A DNA stretch of 64,000 bases from Otis tarda (Eukaryota; Chordata; Aves; Otidiformes; Otididae). Below the pieces are notes generated by a model. That model saw only the letters and a program-made list of their open reading frames with translations. It was not told the origin of the DNA and did no database searches. The stretch lies in contig CM048552.1 in the NCBI GenBank assembly GCA_026413225.1, forward strand, positions 161,398,053 to 161,462,052. Reading direction: 5' to 3'. Shown here piece by piece: positions 25,851 to 37,190 of the stretch; the first letter of the stretch is position 1, and every line of letters begins with the position of its first letter. The position numbers were made by a program, and so were the translations under genes.

Positions 25851-28800
25851 AAAGAAAAGTTTAAAAGTTTAAAAGAAAAAACGGTATTTTGTGTAATTTA
25901 GAGGTAGTGGTATATAATATGATTATTTGCTATACAAAACTGGAACTTCAGATTCCAACAATTTTTCAAAAATGCAATAGAGAAGAATCTGAAAGATCCA
26001 AATTTCATATTGATTTGCCTTCCAATTTTTAACTAACTAACAAGCCTTTCACTGACAATGTTTACAATAGAATTTTATCAAAATGAAATGTGCATACTCA
26101 CTTTTTATGTAGCTTGTTTTGGTTCTTATTTATCTAAACAGTGTAAGATAAGGCAAATGGCATTGGAATGAAATCCTCTTAGCTTCCATGCTTTTATTAA
26201 GAGAATCACTTTTTTTTTTTTTTCCTGAAATCCTTTTAAGAAGCTTTTGTCAAACATTCATACTATGTTAACTTGAAGCATTGGATGTCCCAGAAGGACA
26301 CATGCCAGTCATATGGAAGCTATCAACTCTGCACCAACCAAAAAGTAGATCTTTTCCACTGCTTTTAGTTGTCTGAATCCCACACTCTTGAGGGACTACA
26401 TGTATTTGAAAAAGCAAGAGGTAACTAAGTAGAAATTCAGTACAAGAAAAGAAAGTTTCAGGTATAAATAAATAATCTGGGCTGTATAGTCCACATATTA
26501 GGAGATCAAGCTGTCACATGCAAAACATTCAGCTAAAATCTGGAAAGCTTACAAACACAGAGATTACCAGCAGGCATAAACATTTTCTTCTTACTAAATG
26601 TACATAAAGGAAAACTGTTCATTAAGAATGTGGGAGGCTTCTTTCGATAATAAACACCAATATTGCAAATGTAAGTTGCAAACATCCAGTGTATACAATG
26701 CTAATGAAACTCCTACTGTTCCCATACTTTTTTTATAAAAAAAAAAAATGGATAAGAACATCACATATATAGGTGTATGTGAGTTTAGGTATTTAAATAC
26801 AGCAACTATGTTTTACTAGTGCAGTGAATGTTAAAAACCCACACTGTTAAAACAGCTATTCATATATTATGAGTTATTTTACTAATATTCAGAGGGATCT
26901 AGCTAAGTCAGAAGACTCATATTTCTGTGTCTTTGAGAATTCAAACACAAAGATGATGCAGCACACTGAGTCTTAGCATTAGTCTCTGGGGTACATGTTT
27001 TAACAGATACCTGTTCTAAAATCACTTCTATTCTTTCTCTGCAGTGATAAAGAAAATGTAAGATTTAATATTTGCATTTAAGCATGAAGATCTTTGATGC
27101 CTGATCTGTCTGTTAGAAATGCCTATTTCCCTCAGCTATTATTATAGAAGCCTAGGGCGAATAACCTGCTAGTTTAGCAACATCAAGAATGTTCCTAAAG
27201 CTGGGTGTGATGAAAATTGCTGCTAAGACAATACATAGAGAAGACAGGTAAGTACACCAAGTCATATACTTTCAAAGCTTATCTCTAGGTACTGTAAATT
27301 CCAATACCACTTGTGATCTAGAGAGTCTCCCACATGGTTTTATCTTGGTGGGCGATCCTGCATTTGTGACAAGTGATCCAAGGACTTAGAAGTTGATGCC
27401 TAGATGTCCCATCAAGACATTTTACAAACACCACCTGCACATAGCAGTACAGAAAATTTTAAACTGTAGCAGAAAGTGAGAGCAGAAACAATTGAGCATT
27501 TAAAAACAGGGGAAGGAAATTAGGGAGCTAGAATATTCTTCCCCCAAACCAGGGTTTAGACAAAACTACTCTAAGTCAGCTCTTATATTGACTGCTACAG
27601 AAACCAGGACTTCAGACTGAACAGGAATATATCCATCTCTTCCTATTTTTACTGTCAAGTAATCAAAGCTCTATTTTTTTTTCCTTACTAAACGGATGCA
27701 TATGGGTTGCATGCCAGGACAGACCAAATTGTGCCCTCAATCTAGCCTGCACAGAAGGAAACAATTCCAGACAGATTGCTCATGTCATGCGTTGCAATCA
27801 CTATCACCTTGACGTTGCCCTTCGATCTACACATTCCCAGAACCTGCTAGCGCTATGCATGGCATGTATAAAATCTGTTGTTCTCATGCCCACCCATTGA
27901 AAGCAGTGAAAGCATGATCACAGCCTTCCAGTGGGCTTTTGTAGGACTTGCAGAAAATAATCGCTTAGATGAAAGTTACACATGAGTGAGTGGTGGTGAG
28001 TAGTAGAACCCTTACTGCTAAAGTGGCTTACGCCAGAGAGAGCTCGGCTTGAATGCTAGAGCTGAAACAGGGTCAGTAGGGATGGCAGGTCCAACATTGC
28101 TTCACTCTCCATCTAAGCAAGTTTTAGCTGAAAAATCTGAGAGATACATTAAATATGGAGGTCTACAGTGCCATTTTTGCAAAGTCACTGCTGAGGTCAA
28201 AATCATACTTTCAATAATCTTGACTGTGCTCTGTCCTTTATGTCATTACTATGCAGGTTCTTTTTTTACCCTGAGGAATTACCACTCTTTTTCTCTATGA
28301 TCCGGGACACTTCAAGGAGAGCTGGAACCTCACTATCTCCCTAATATATCACTGTATGGATAAAACATTAAGAAAGAAAACAGTGGGATTCAGGAACAGG
28401 GGCGGCTCTCCCACTGATTTGATAGACTCAAAAGGTTAATCTTCAGCTACATCTTGTTCATTAGTCTAAATATACATTTAAAATATCAATGTGCTTAAAA
28501 GTACTTTGTCAGTACCCATTAAGAATGTGCATTGCATATTTCAGACATGTCCTGATAGTAATAGGCGCTGAAAAGCAGGTACTGTTCATCTTTTTAATGA
28601 GTGGTTTTCCCTCTGAGTGCACAGTGAAGCTATGATGCACCATAAAGTGACACTGGTATGCCCTGTGGACATGCAAGAGCAACCCATTCTGTGAAAATCA
28701 GGCAATTAAAAGGCGTAATGTGTGAGCACGACTTCAAAGTAGCTATTCTCTCAGGTCTTGATTGCAAGTCCTACTTCTTCACGCTGATATAAGGGAGGTG

Positions 28801-28999
28801 AAGAGGTCTAAGAAGACCTTTCTGATACTGGCCACCTACACTGGAATGTGGACAGCTGAAAAAAAGGGGCCACTGTAAGGTTATTATTCCACCTCTGATT
28901 CATGATACGCTTTTTTACATCATTCTGCTAATGTAGCTACACTGTAGAAGTAAATATCCTGCAGCAGATAGATTAATTGCATCTGCCAGTTAAGGACAA

Positions 29000-29900
29000 A
29001 ACTATGTCTATACCGCTGATCATCCCTAGGCCATGCAGTGAAAAACCTCCCTCTTGGCTGGACCAGCAGTGCAGTGGCCCACAGTTCAGTCCCACTCCCT
29101 CACGCGGTGCTTTGTGGACGTTAGACATAATTGTTTGATTTTTTTTTAAAAGCTGTTTCAGTTCTAACACCTGAAATAACAGGAAGGCTGTCGTGCAATC
29201 TGTCAGCGCAGAGTGGTGTGTACACAGCATGCTGTTAAGGGAATGAAGGCCATCACATCAGAACATATGGTGTGTTTGAAAGTACACAGCCTGTTGGGAT
29301 AGCATAGAGGACTGTGTAGGGCAGAAGAAACCAAATCTGGGATGGTCCTCACTAAGGAAAAATTTGTCCTCAGAATGAAGCATCTCCTGAACTGCAGCTG
29401 GGTTCACCTTGGAGGCAGAGAACAATTTGGTTTGCTTCACTGGAGAGCTGAGAATTAACTAACGTATCTACAACTGCACAAAGAAGCAGCTGACTTATTT
29501 GACATTGCCAACACATCCAAAGCATCCTTTTCCACCGAAGCTGCAGAAACCAGTTGTGTAAGCAATATCTGTTGTGCCAGCAGTTCTGTAAAACGCGAAG
29601 GTAGGAGCCGAGGGACACACAGCAAAGGACAGGGCCAGCAGCGAGAGAATGGTGCCATGGCAGTTAAGATTGTGGTCACTGGTAATGATGGAAGTAGATG
29701 TGCTTCACCTGGCAGCTCTTCTGACACTGCTCACAATGCTGCTGAGGAAGTGGAGTCTCCTGTTGCTCTTAGCCATGCCAGATGGGAGTAAGTGTATGTA
29801 AAGTACTCCTCCCCTCGGGGCAGCAGCCTCACTGGGAACTATGAGCACGAATACCAGCAGCGAAGGTCCAGCACCACTTATTTAAAACCATAAAGACCAT
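29000..29900. other. Richer-GC block of unknown nature
   Basis: This stretch is less AT-rich than its surroundings and carries overlapping open frames on both strands. On the minus strand there are frames at 29455-29727 (90 codons), 29370-29618 (82) and 29258-29440 (60). On the plus strand a frame without an early ATG runs from about 29460 to 29788 and has acidic, serine-rich composition. None has a domain I recognise. It could be a decayed retrocopy, a lineage-specific non-coding exon or chance. Confidence 0.25.
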
Positions 29901-30615
29901 GAAGGCAACTTTGTGCATCTAACAGGGATGTAGCATACTCTCAGCTCTTGCACAATGGGCAATAACACATGAGCAACAGGATTCTACTTACAACATGGGG
30001 AACAAGAGGGTTGCCAGGCTTTGAGCGTGACATACCTTCTACACCATGCTGTAAAAATACTGGAATGCAAAATAACCATCACGTAATTTTAAATACTTTG
30101 AACTGAAAAGAGCTTTTGCCTCCCCCCACCACTGACAGGCACACACGCTTGTACACATGCCAGTAAAAGTCATGTATCAGGATCGCATGGGAACTATGTG
30201 GAGCTCTGAGGATCCCCCTCACAGTCAAGTGCTGTGTCATGGGACACAGTTGCTCCCCTTCAGTGGCTGTGACCAAAGTGGACTAAACCACTTGGCATCA
30301 CTCCACTGAGTAGTTGGAGAACGCTTCAGGAATCCATGCATTTAGCCTTGTAGATGTAGCCTACAAATGCCAACAGCTGAATAAACGAGTATGCAAAAGG
30401 TAAGTTCAGACTCCTAATGACTTGGGAGTGTCAGATATTGCTTGTTCATATGTTTAGAAGTTTCTCTTTTCTTCTCCTAGTACTGATTCAATCATTTACC
30501 ACTAGGCGAGTGCATTGCTCACAGAGGAATAGCTGTTGCCCAGAACTAAACAGAGAGGGTAGCAGCTACATAGCTACACTTTCACAGCTGTTTGCTACAG
30601 AGAGTTTAGAGTAGA

Positions 30616-30641
30616 ATTAAAAAAAAAAAAAAAAAAAAAAA
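30616..30641 (+). repeat. Long A homopolymer
   Basis: A run of about 24 A follows GTAGAATT. Bird CR1 elements do not end in poly(A) and I see no retrocopy upstream, so this is treated as a simple repeat. Confidence 0.75.
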
Positions 30642-32554
30642 GAACCTTTTCACCAATAACTGATGGTTAGTAAATGACTACTACTTGTCCTATGGAAGAT
30701 CATGTAATTTCAATTTTGAAATATTTACCATCTTCAACTTTGTTCCAATCTTTTTTCCTATCCGAGGCTGTTCCTACTATTGATATTCCATAAATTATCC
30801 TTTAGGCTATCAAGAAACCTCTGCTAGTGGTTTAGAAATTGTCTAGAAATTGTTTAAAACCTTGCAGATGATGGAAGGAAAAGCATAAGTAATGCAGAAT
30901 GAAAATGTATGCCTTAAAAGCCAGTGGTTCAAAGAAATGCTTTAAATAATGTCTACATATTTATAAAAGGAAGCAGTCTATGCCTTATGGAAATATCCAA
31001 TTGAAAAGTTCATATTCATTATTTTTTCTTAATAAAGTAACTAAGAAGAAAAAATAATTAGTGCCACAGTCTTTGTAATTGATTGGACCTCAGCAGTTAA
31101 TAAAGTACTCAGGACTGTGTTCTTCTGTCTGGACTAGAAGATTTGATATATCAACATTATTAAGAGTTCATGCTATAATTATGGAGCATTACTGGGCAGG
31201 AAATATATCTACGGACAGGAATTATTTTGTGTATCTGTAAACATTTTTTTCAGATTAATGACAGCAAAGACTTAGTTTAGCTACAGTTTTTAGATAATTT
31301 AGATTCATTCAGCAATATTTCAACAACACTGGACTTTTCAGGAAACAAAAATGTTTAAATTCAGAGAGTAAGCCTGATAGTGAATGTACAGACATTCACT
31401 TAAAAATCCCCATTTTGATAAAGTATTAAGACGAATGGATAAATTAGTCTGTATAAATCCACACAGATGCACTGCAACTGTCAATTTAAATTTACTTGAG
31501 TAAATGATATCAATGCCACAATAGGATCCTATAAATTGTGAATACTGAGTGGTAACCAAAGCAACATTACCTAGGGAAGAGAAATACACAGGACTCAAAC
31601 TTAGCCCTAGATGACCATGAACTTATGGCCTTTGAACTCACTGGCTGACTTTGTATCTGAAAAAGGACTTTTCAGATACTTTCATATTCATTTATGTTTT
31701 CTTAATTTTCTTTCTTGGAGACATTTGCAAGAGGAACCTGGTAAGGAAATTGAATACATATAAAGTGGCTCAAACCCCAAGGATTGATTTCACTTAGAAT
31801 AAATAAAATTCCTCCAGTTCTCATTCATGCCTCAAATATTCCTGTAACAGAGCACATCCACAGAATATGTGAATTACATATAGTACTGGTAACATGAGCT
31901 TTGGAAATTGAATCTTTACTTACAGATATCTTTCATATCTAATACACAGTGTCTGTTAAAAAAGGATCTCCCTCTCTCCCATCCTTACCCTCAAAACACA
32001 GTTGGAGCAAAATTGTTGGTTCCACTTCCTGAGTAGCACAATTCTTCGAGGATGTGTTGGGTTTTTTCAGTTGGGGAAGGGGGGGAGGAACTACAGTGGC
32101 AGCTTCTGCAAGAAGCTGATAGAAGTTCCTCCCCTTTGTCTGCTGGTCTCGGCTGGGCCTAGGGCGGACCCACTGCTGGCTAGGGCCAAGGCAGTTGGTG
32201 GCAGAATATTCCCTGATAACGCCTCTGCAATAACATATCTAAGAAGGGGAAAAAAAAAAAAAACAAAAAGAAAAAAAAGGAAGAAGATGTGAAGAAGCCG
32301 AAACAGGGCAGAGAGGGGGAAGCGCGAGCCTTGTGAGTCTGCAGTCCTCACCCTCTAGCCACCCTCTGGGCGGCTGTCTGGGCCCGACTCGGCCCGGCCC
32401 AGCTGCAAGAAATGAAGAGAGGAGATGAGATGTGAAAAGAACCTGAGAGGCATCTGCCTGATCTGATTGTGAAGAATTTCTGGTGAGAGGAACGGCTGCA
32501 GATGCCAAGGTCAGTGAAGAAGGAGGGGGAGGAGTAATGCAGCTCCTGGCCAAG

Positions 32555-32830
32555 ATTCCCCTGCAGCCTGTGGTTCAGCCCATGGTGAGGCAGGCTGTCC
32601 CCCTGCAGCCCATGGAGGCCCACGGAGGAGCAGAGATCCACCTGCAGCCCGTGGAGAACCCCACGTTGGGGCAGGTGGATGCCTGAAGGAGGCTGTGGCC
32701 CATGGAGGGCCCGCTGGGGCAGCCAGTTCATGAGAGACTGCACTCCATGGAAAAACGACCCACGCCAGAGCAGTTCATGAAGGACTGTAGCCCATGGGAG
32801 GAACCCCACACTGGAGCAGGGAAGGAATGT
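32555..32830 (+). repeat. Imperfect direct repeats inside solo LTR 2
   Basis: The word CTGCAGCC recurs at 32561, 32603 and 32642 (about 40 bp apart), followed each time by a CC-GTGG or CCATGG block. CAGTTCATG recurs at about 32724 and 32771. The region is a degenerate minisatellite-like array belonging to the LTR family. Confidence 0.65.
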
Positions 32831-33029
32831 GAGGAGTTCTTCCCCTGAGGAGGAAGGAGAGGTGTAAAGTGACAAGTGATGATCATAAGCTCCATTTTTT
32901 ATTTCCCTCTGTGCTGCTCGGGAAGGAGAAGGAGGTAGAGATAATTTACATTAAGTTAAGCCCGGGAAGAGGGAGGGGTGGGGGGAAGTTACTTTGTTCT
33001 CTTTCTCATTATCCTGCTTTGGTTTTAGT

Positions 33030-33035
33030 AATAAA
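33030..33035 (+). promoter_or_regulatory. Polyadenylation signal of solo LTR 2
   Basis: AATAAA lies in the 3' part of the LTR, before a T-rich and GT-containing stretch. This is where a retroviral R region would place it. It supports the plus orientation. Confidence 0.55.
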
Positions 33036-33219
33036 TGAATAGTTTTCCCCAAGTCAAGTCTGTTTTGCCTGTAATGGTAACTTTAAGGATCCCTCCCTGT
33101 CCTTATCTCAAACCTCGAGCCTTTTTTTTCTTATATTATCTCTCCCTATTCCCTTGGTGGGTGGGGGAAGTGAGCGAGAGGCTTCGTAGCTTAGTCCCAA
33201 GTGGAGCTAAACTACGACA

Positions 33220-36114
33220 CAAGATAAATGTCCCCTATGTTTGCAACTGGATGAACTTACTGCTGTCAGTCTCTTCTCTACATTAACATATCTTCTTATG
33301 CCTTTTAAGTTCATATAATGCATTATTTAAAGCAAGGACTGGATTTTGCTCTTATGTTCAAGATGTCTATTACACTTCAGGGAACACAACAGCAGCAACT
33401 GCTTTTGTAGCAAGTCTTACACTGTTCAATTAGGATGCAAAAACTTAACTGACTTAATTTGCTTTTATGAACTTTGATGAGATTTGCTCTGGAGTTAAAT
33501 CACTGTAAGAAAGAGTCTATTTTACCAAAACTACCTGTATTATACAGCAGTGAAGAAAAAAAAAATGTCACCAGACCTTTAGCTTCTGAAAAAAGTGTGG
33601 ATTTTTACTGTTTTCTGCAAGTTTCCAGTAAGACTCGCTGTGGGCTGCTAACGTAGTCACTACACAAAATAAGACTGGCTCTCCTGAGCCACACTGCTAT
33701 AAATTTTATTCCTGACAAGAGTAGCAAAAGCAACAAAGAACAGTCTAGGGAGACATAGTAGGAAACAATAAACATAGTATTAAAAAGCTTGCAAAAGGAG
33801 AATTATCCACTTTGAAGCAGCACAGCTTCTGCCGTACTGCTTCCACCTTCATTCAAAGGCAAATAAATTTTCCATGACAGTTCCTAATAGCCTCCACAGT
33901 TGTTCATTGAACTTGCCCTCAAATTACAGGGTAATAAAGGGATATAACAACCTTTGACTGACTAAATGAGGAGGTGGGTCCTCCCAGTAAAAGCATGTCT
34001 TTCATGACTTCCCTTTTCTTTTGCTCATCCAGTGAAGTAATATCTCACAACTAAAACGAAATTGCTAACAATTAACAGATTATCTATCTAATCTTTATTG
34101 CACTTAAAGCAATCCCTGGAGTATCACTGTGGTAGTGCTTCAGAGCTGGGTTATAGTTTGTTTGTTTAAAAGTTAGCAATGTAGTAATAACAGCATCAGC
34201 CCTTACTTCAAGTAAGTGTATCAGGGTACTTGGTATTAATATCACTTTAACAATATGCTGTCAGGTTTCTTTTTCCAGATTATTAAATTCTTTTTGCACA
34301 ACACATAATTGCATTTCTGTTGAATGCCACTTTTCCTATTCATCTGTTATTAGCTTGTTTAATTTTGGTCCCCCTCATAGAAGGCCACCTACATATATCC
34401 TGAAGATTTGAGAATTAAATCTGTGAATACATATGTCTTGACCCGCTTTCAGCTTTACATCCCTACAAAGAAGAATATAATCTAAATGTAGCTGATATAA
34501 ACAGACAAGAATTTGCCTGGATAACCACATTGCTACAGGTGGATTTCTGCCAAAATTAACTATTAAATTCAGATGAAAGTCTGTCTTATTCTGTCCTATT
34601 TTCACATATGTACATGTCTTTAAAGGAACTTCTGTGTAATGAAGCTTGGGGCCTGATCCTCCTAAATTCTGAGATAAAAGATTATGTGACCAACTTTCAG
34701 GGGTACTGATGTCCACTGCACTTCAACATCACTTGGAAAAGGCTCTCTCTGCAGTGAGCACCAGACATAAACCCAAGAGTTTTTCTAGGCAACCACACAA
34801 CCTTTAATCTCACTGAACACAACAATATTCTTACCTCAGCTGACTTAAACCAGCTGTCCAAAAGTGGTGCAACTCTTACATAAAATGGTTATTATACAAC
34901 CTTACGTTGTTATTGCCTTACAGTGCATAGGACCTGGCTTACTGTACATCAAAAACAAGACAAGTTTAAGCTAAACTCAGTGGTAGATGAAGTTGAAAAA
35001 ATACAGGTTTAAAATCATTACAGATTCCTTATAAGAAGAAAGGAAACTCCTTATGCACAACTACTCCTTGACACAGAAAAATAATGGAGATGCCCACCTC
35101 CCTCTCTCTCTCTCCAAGCATCCACTAGCTGGAATTCTTCTATTTTATGGAGTTAGCAGCTTGGCACAAATTTTAGAAAAGGAAAGACCAAGTACCATGA
35201 TTTCTCAAATGGAAAACAACCTGAGAAACCAAGGTAATTTCCAAAACTGTTTCACTAAGTAGCACTGATGTTGATTTTGTTTTCATGTTGATGAAGTCAA
35301 CATGTTGATGCTGATTTCATTTTCTCATGCAGATCATTGATTTTACCTCATCCTCTGCACATAAATGGAAATGAGATAAATTCAAAAATAAATATATGCT
35401 CTATATAATAACTTTTGCATTTTTTTCCTAATTAGTATGTGAATAAAGATATTTTCTATGCTTTCTACAATTGATATTCCAGTACCAGTTCTCCCTTCTG
35501 AAAGGTAAAAACTAGAACTGTTTATAGTTTGGGATAGGAAGATTTTCACACATTCAGGCTCCTTTCAGCTAGACAATTCAACTCAAGGAATTTACAAAGT
35601 TATTCATTAAGCTGGCACATGAACCATGATTCATTTTTTTTATCTTCATCAAATATATGATGTATGTTGTAAAAATAATTTTATGAGAGCAGGCCTTTCA
35701 ATTTCCTTTTTCACTTCCAGAGTTTATTGTCCTCATCTTTGAAAATACCAGTGAGTATTTTTTTTTTTTGCACAAGAGTAACAAGGCTTGTTTTATCAAA
35801 ATTATGAGGAAATTCAAATTTCAGGTGAAATAATTTTTTACATTGGTAGATGTTGATCAGCTTCATCACAGAAATTGAAGTATGGATATATATTTTCCCA
35901 ATGAGTTGTTAAACAGAATCTCTGACACCTTTTGTAGCCAGGATAGTATGATGGGACATTCCTTTCTAATTTACAGTTCTTTTCTGCTGAATTTGTAACT
36001 GTTTATCATGTTTATCACAAATGTTTCAAAACAATACTTGCAACTAAAATACCATTGCCATCCTACCTTTTGTCACATCAAGTCACATGAACAAAGATAA
36101 AAATATTGCCTTAC
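33220..36114. other. AT-rich unique sequence without a recognisable gene
   Basis: The open frames are short (the longest is 113 codons, minus strand, 34375-34716) and lack motifs. A small inverted repeat is at 35284-35304. No transposon is recognised. Confidence 0.55.
35284..35304. repeat. Perfect 8-bp inverted repeat, 5-nt loop
   Basis: CATGTTGA at 35284-35291 is complementary to TCAACATG at 35297-35304. The surrounding TGATGTTGATTT and TTGATGCTGATTT words suggest a small local duplication. It is probably a by-product of that duplication. Confidence 0.5.
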
Positions 36115-37190
36115 ATTTTCCACACGCTCCTCTTACTAAAAACATCCTTGTCTTTAAACTTGACAGACATGGGTTTAAGGATGGACCACTCAGTGGATAA
36201 GGAAGTGTCTGGATGGTCACACTCAAAGAGTTGTGGTCAATGGCTCAATGTCCAAGTGCAGATCAATGATGAGTGGTATTCGTCAGGAGTCAGTATAGGG
36301 ACCAGCCCTGTGTAACATCTTTGTTGGGGACATGGACAGTGGGATTGAGTGCACCTTCAGCAAGTTTGCCAAGGACACCAAGAAGTGTGGTGGGAAGGGA
36401 TGTCATCCAGAGGGACCTTGACAGGCTGGAGAGGTGACGCCATGCAAATCTCATGAAGTTCAACCAGGCCAAGTGCAAGGTCCTGCACATGGGTTGGGGC
36501 AATCTCGAGCAAAAATACAAGTTGAGTGGAGAATGGATCGAAAGCAGCCCAAAGGAGAAGGACTTGGGAGTGCTGGTGGATGAGAAGCTCAGTATGAGCA
36601 AGCAATGTATGCTCGCAGCCCAGAAAGCCAACCTCATCCTGGGCTGCATCAAAAGAAGCATGGCCAGTAGGTTGAGGGAAGTGATTCTGCCCCTCTGCTC
36701 TTCTGAGATCCCACCTGGAATACTGCGTCCAGCCCTGGAGCCCCCATCATAAGGATGTGGACCTGTCGGAGCGAGTCCAGAGGAGGGCCACAAAGATGAT
36801 TAGAGGGCTAGAGCGCCTCTCATATGAAGAAAGACTGAGAGAGTTGGGGCTGCTCAGTCTGGCAAAGAGAAGGCTCCGGGGAGACCTTATAGCAGTCTTC
36901 CAGTACCTAAAGGGGACCTACAAGACATCTGCAGAGGGACTTTTGACAAGGGCATGTAGTGATAGGGCAAGGGGTTATGGCTTTAAACTGGAAGAAGATA
37001 GATTTAGACTAGATAGCAAGAAAAAATTTTTTTACTGTGAGCGTGGTGAGGCACTGAAACGGGTTGCCCAGAGAAGCTGTGGATGCCCATCCCTGGAAGT
37101 GTTCAAGGCCAGGTTGGACGTTGCTTTCTGTGACCTGGTCTAGTGGAAGGTGTATACCTGCCCATGGCAGAGGGGTTGGAACTAGATGAT
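36115..37190 (+). mobile_element. Older CR1, left part of split host copy
   Basis: This is the 3' third of a plus-strand CR1. It starts within the reverse transcriptase region just after the first catalytic motif and runs through the C-terminal part of ORF2 (36453-36752 and 36757-37143) into the 3' untranslated region. It is 5'-truncated. It stops abruptly at GGAACTAGATGAT (ending 37190), without the terminal octamers. The missing end, CTTTAAGGTCGCTTCC followed by ATTCTATGATTCTAT, is at 40897-40937. The intervening CR1 therefore inserted into it. Many substitutions and frame breaks relative to the nested copy show it is older. Confidence 0.93.
36170..37143 (+). pseudogene. Broken CR1 ORF2 C-terminal part
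   Basis: The decayed reading frame codes for the C-terminal half of the CR1 reverse transcriptase. The first recognisable part matches the [14 protein letters not shown] region of the nested copy. The segment of 36453-36752 retains [10 protein letters not shown] and [12 protein letters not shown]. The frame breaks near 36700-36757. A second frame, 36757-37143, carries [20 protein letters not shown] and ends with FKARLDVAFCDLV. It cannot make a functional enzyme, because the catalytic part is absent and the frame is shifted. Confidence 0.88.

Larger units (their letters stand above)
22575..32052. other. Unique sequence without a firmly recognised gene
   Basis: No gene is firmly recognised. 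Embedded items listed separately are a possible ancient repeat (23765-23850), a TTAA run (25477-25499), a hairpin (25826-25850), a richer-GC block (29000-29900) and a 24-base A run (30616-30641). Many open frames overlap on both strands without recognisable domains. Confidence 0.5.
32053..33219 (+). mobile_element. Solo LTR 2 of an avian endogenous retrovirus
   Basis: The block resembles a second common avian LTR family, recognised from memory of its words. It begins TGTGTTGGG and ends in ACTACGACA. It has a purine-rich A tract (32246-32283), a GC-rich middle with imperfect direct repeats (32555-32830), a G-rich run (32964-32985) and a polyadenylation signal AATAAA (33030-33035) followed by a T-rich region. 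These place the LTR on the plus strand. No retroviral coding sequence adjoins it. The flanks do not give a clear target-site duplication, so ends are approximate. The open frames inside, including a 175-codon minus-strand frame, are not retroviral genes. Confidence 0.72.

Noticed and set aside
30616-30641. A run as the poly(A) tail of a processed pseudogene
   Set aside because: No retrocopy is seen upstream and no flanking duplication is evident. The same applies to the A runs at 52477 and 53082.
32348-32875. Minus-strand 175-codon frame
   Set aside because: It lies within solo LTR 2 and reads through the degenerate repeats of the opposite strand. No retroviral or cellular domain is present.
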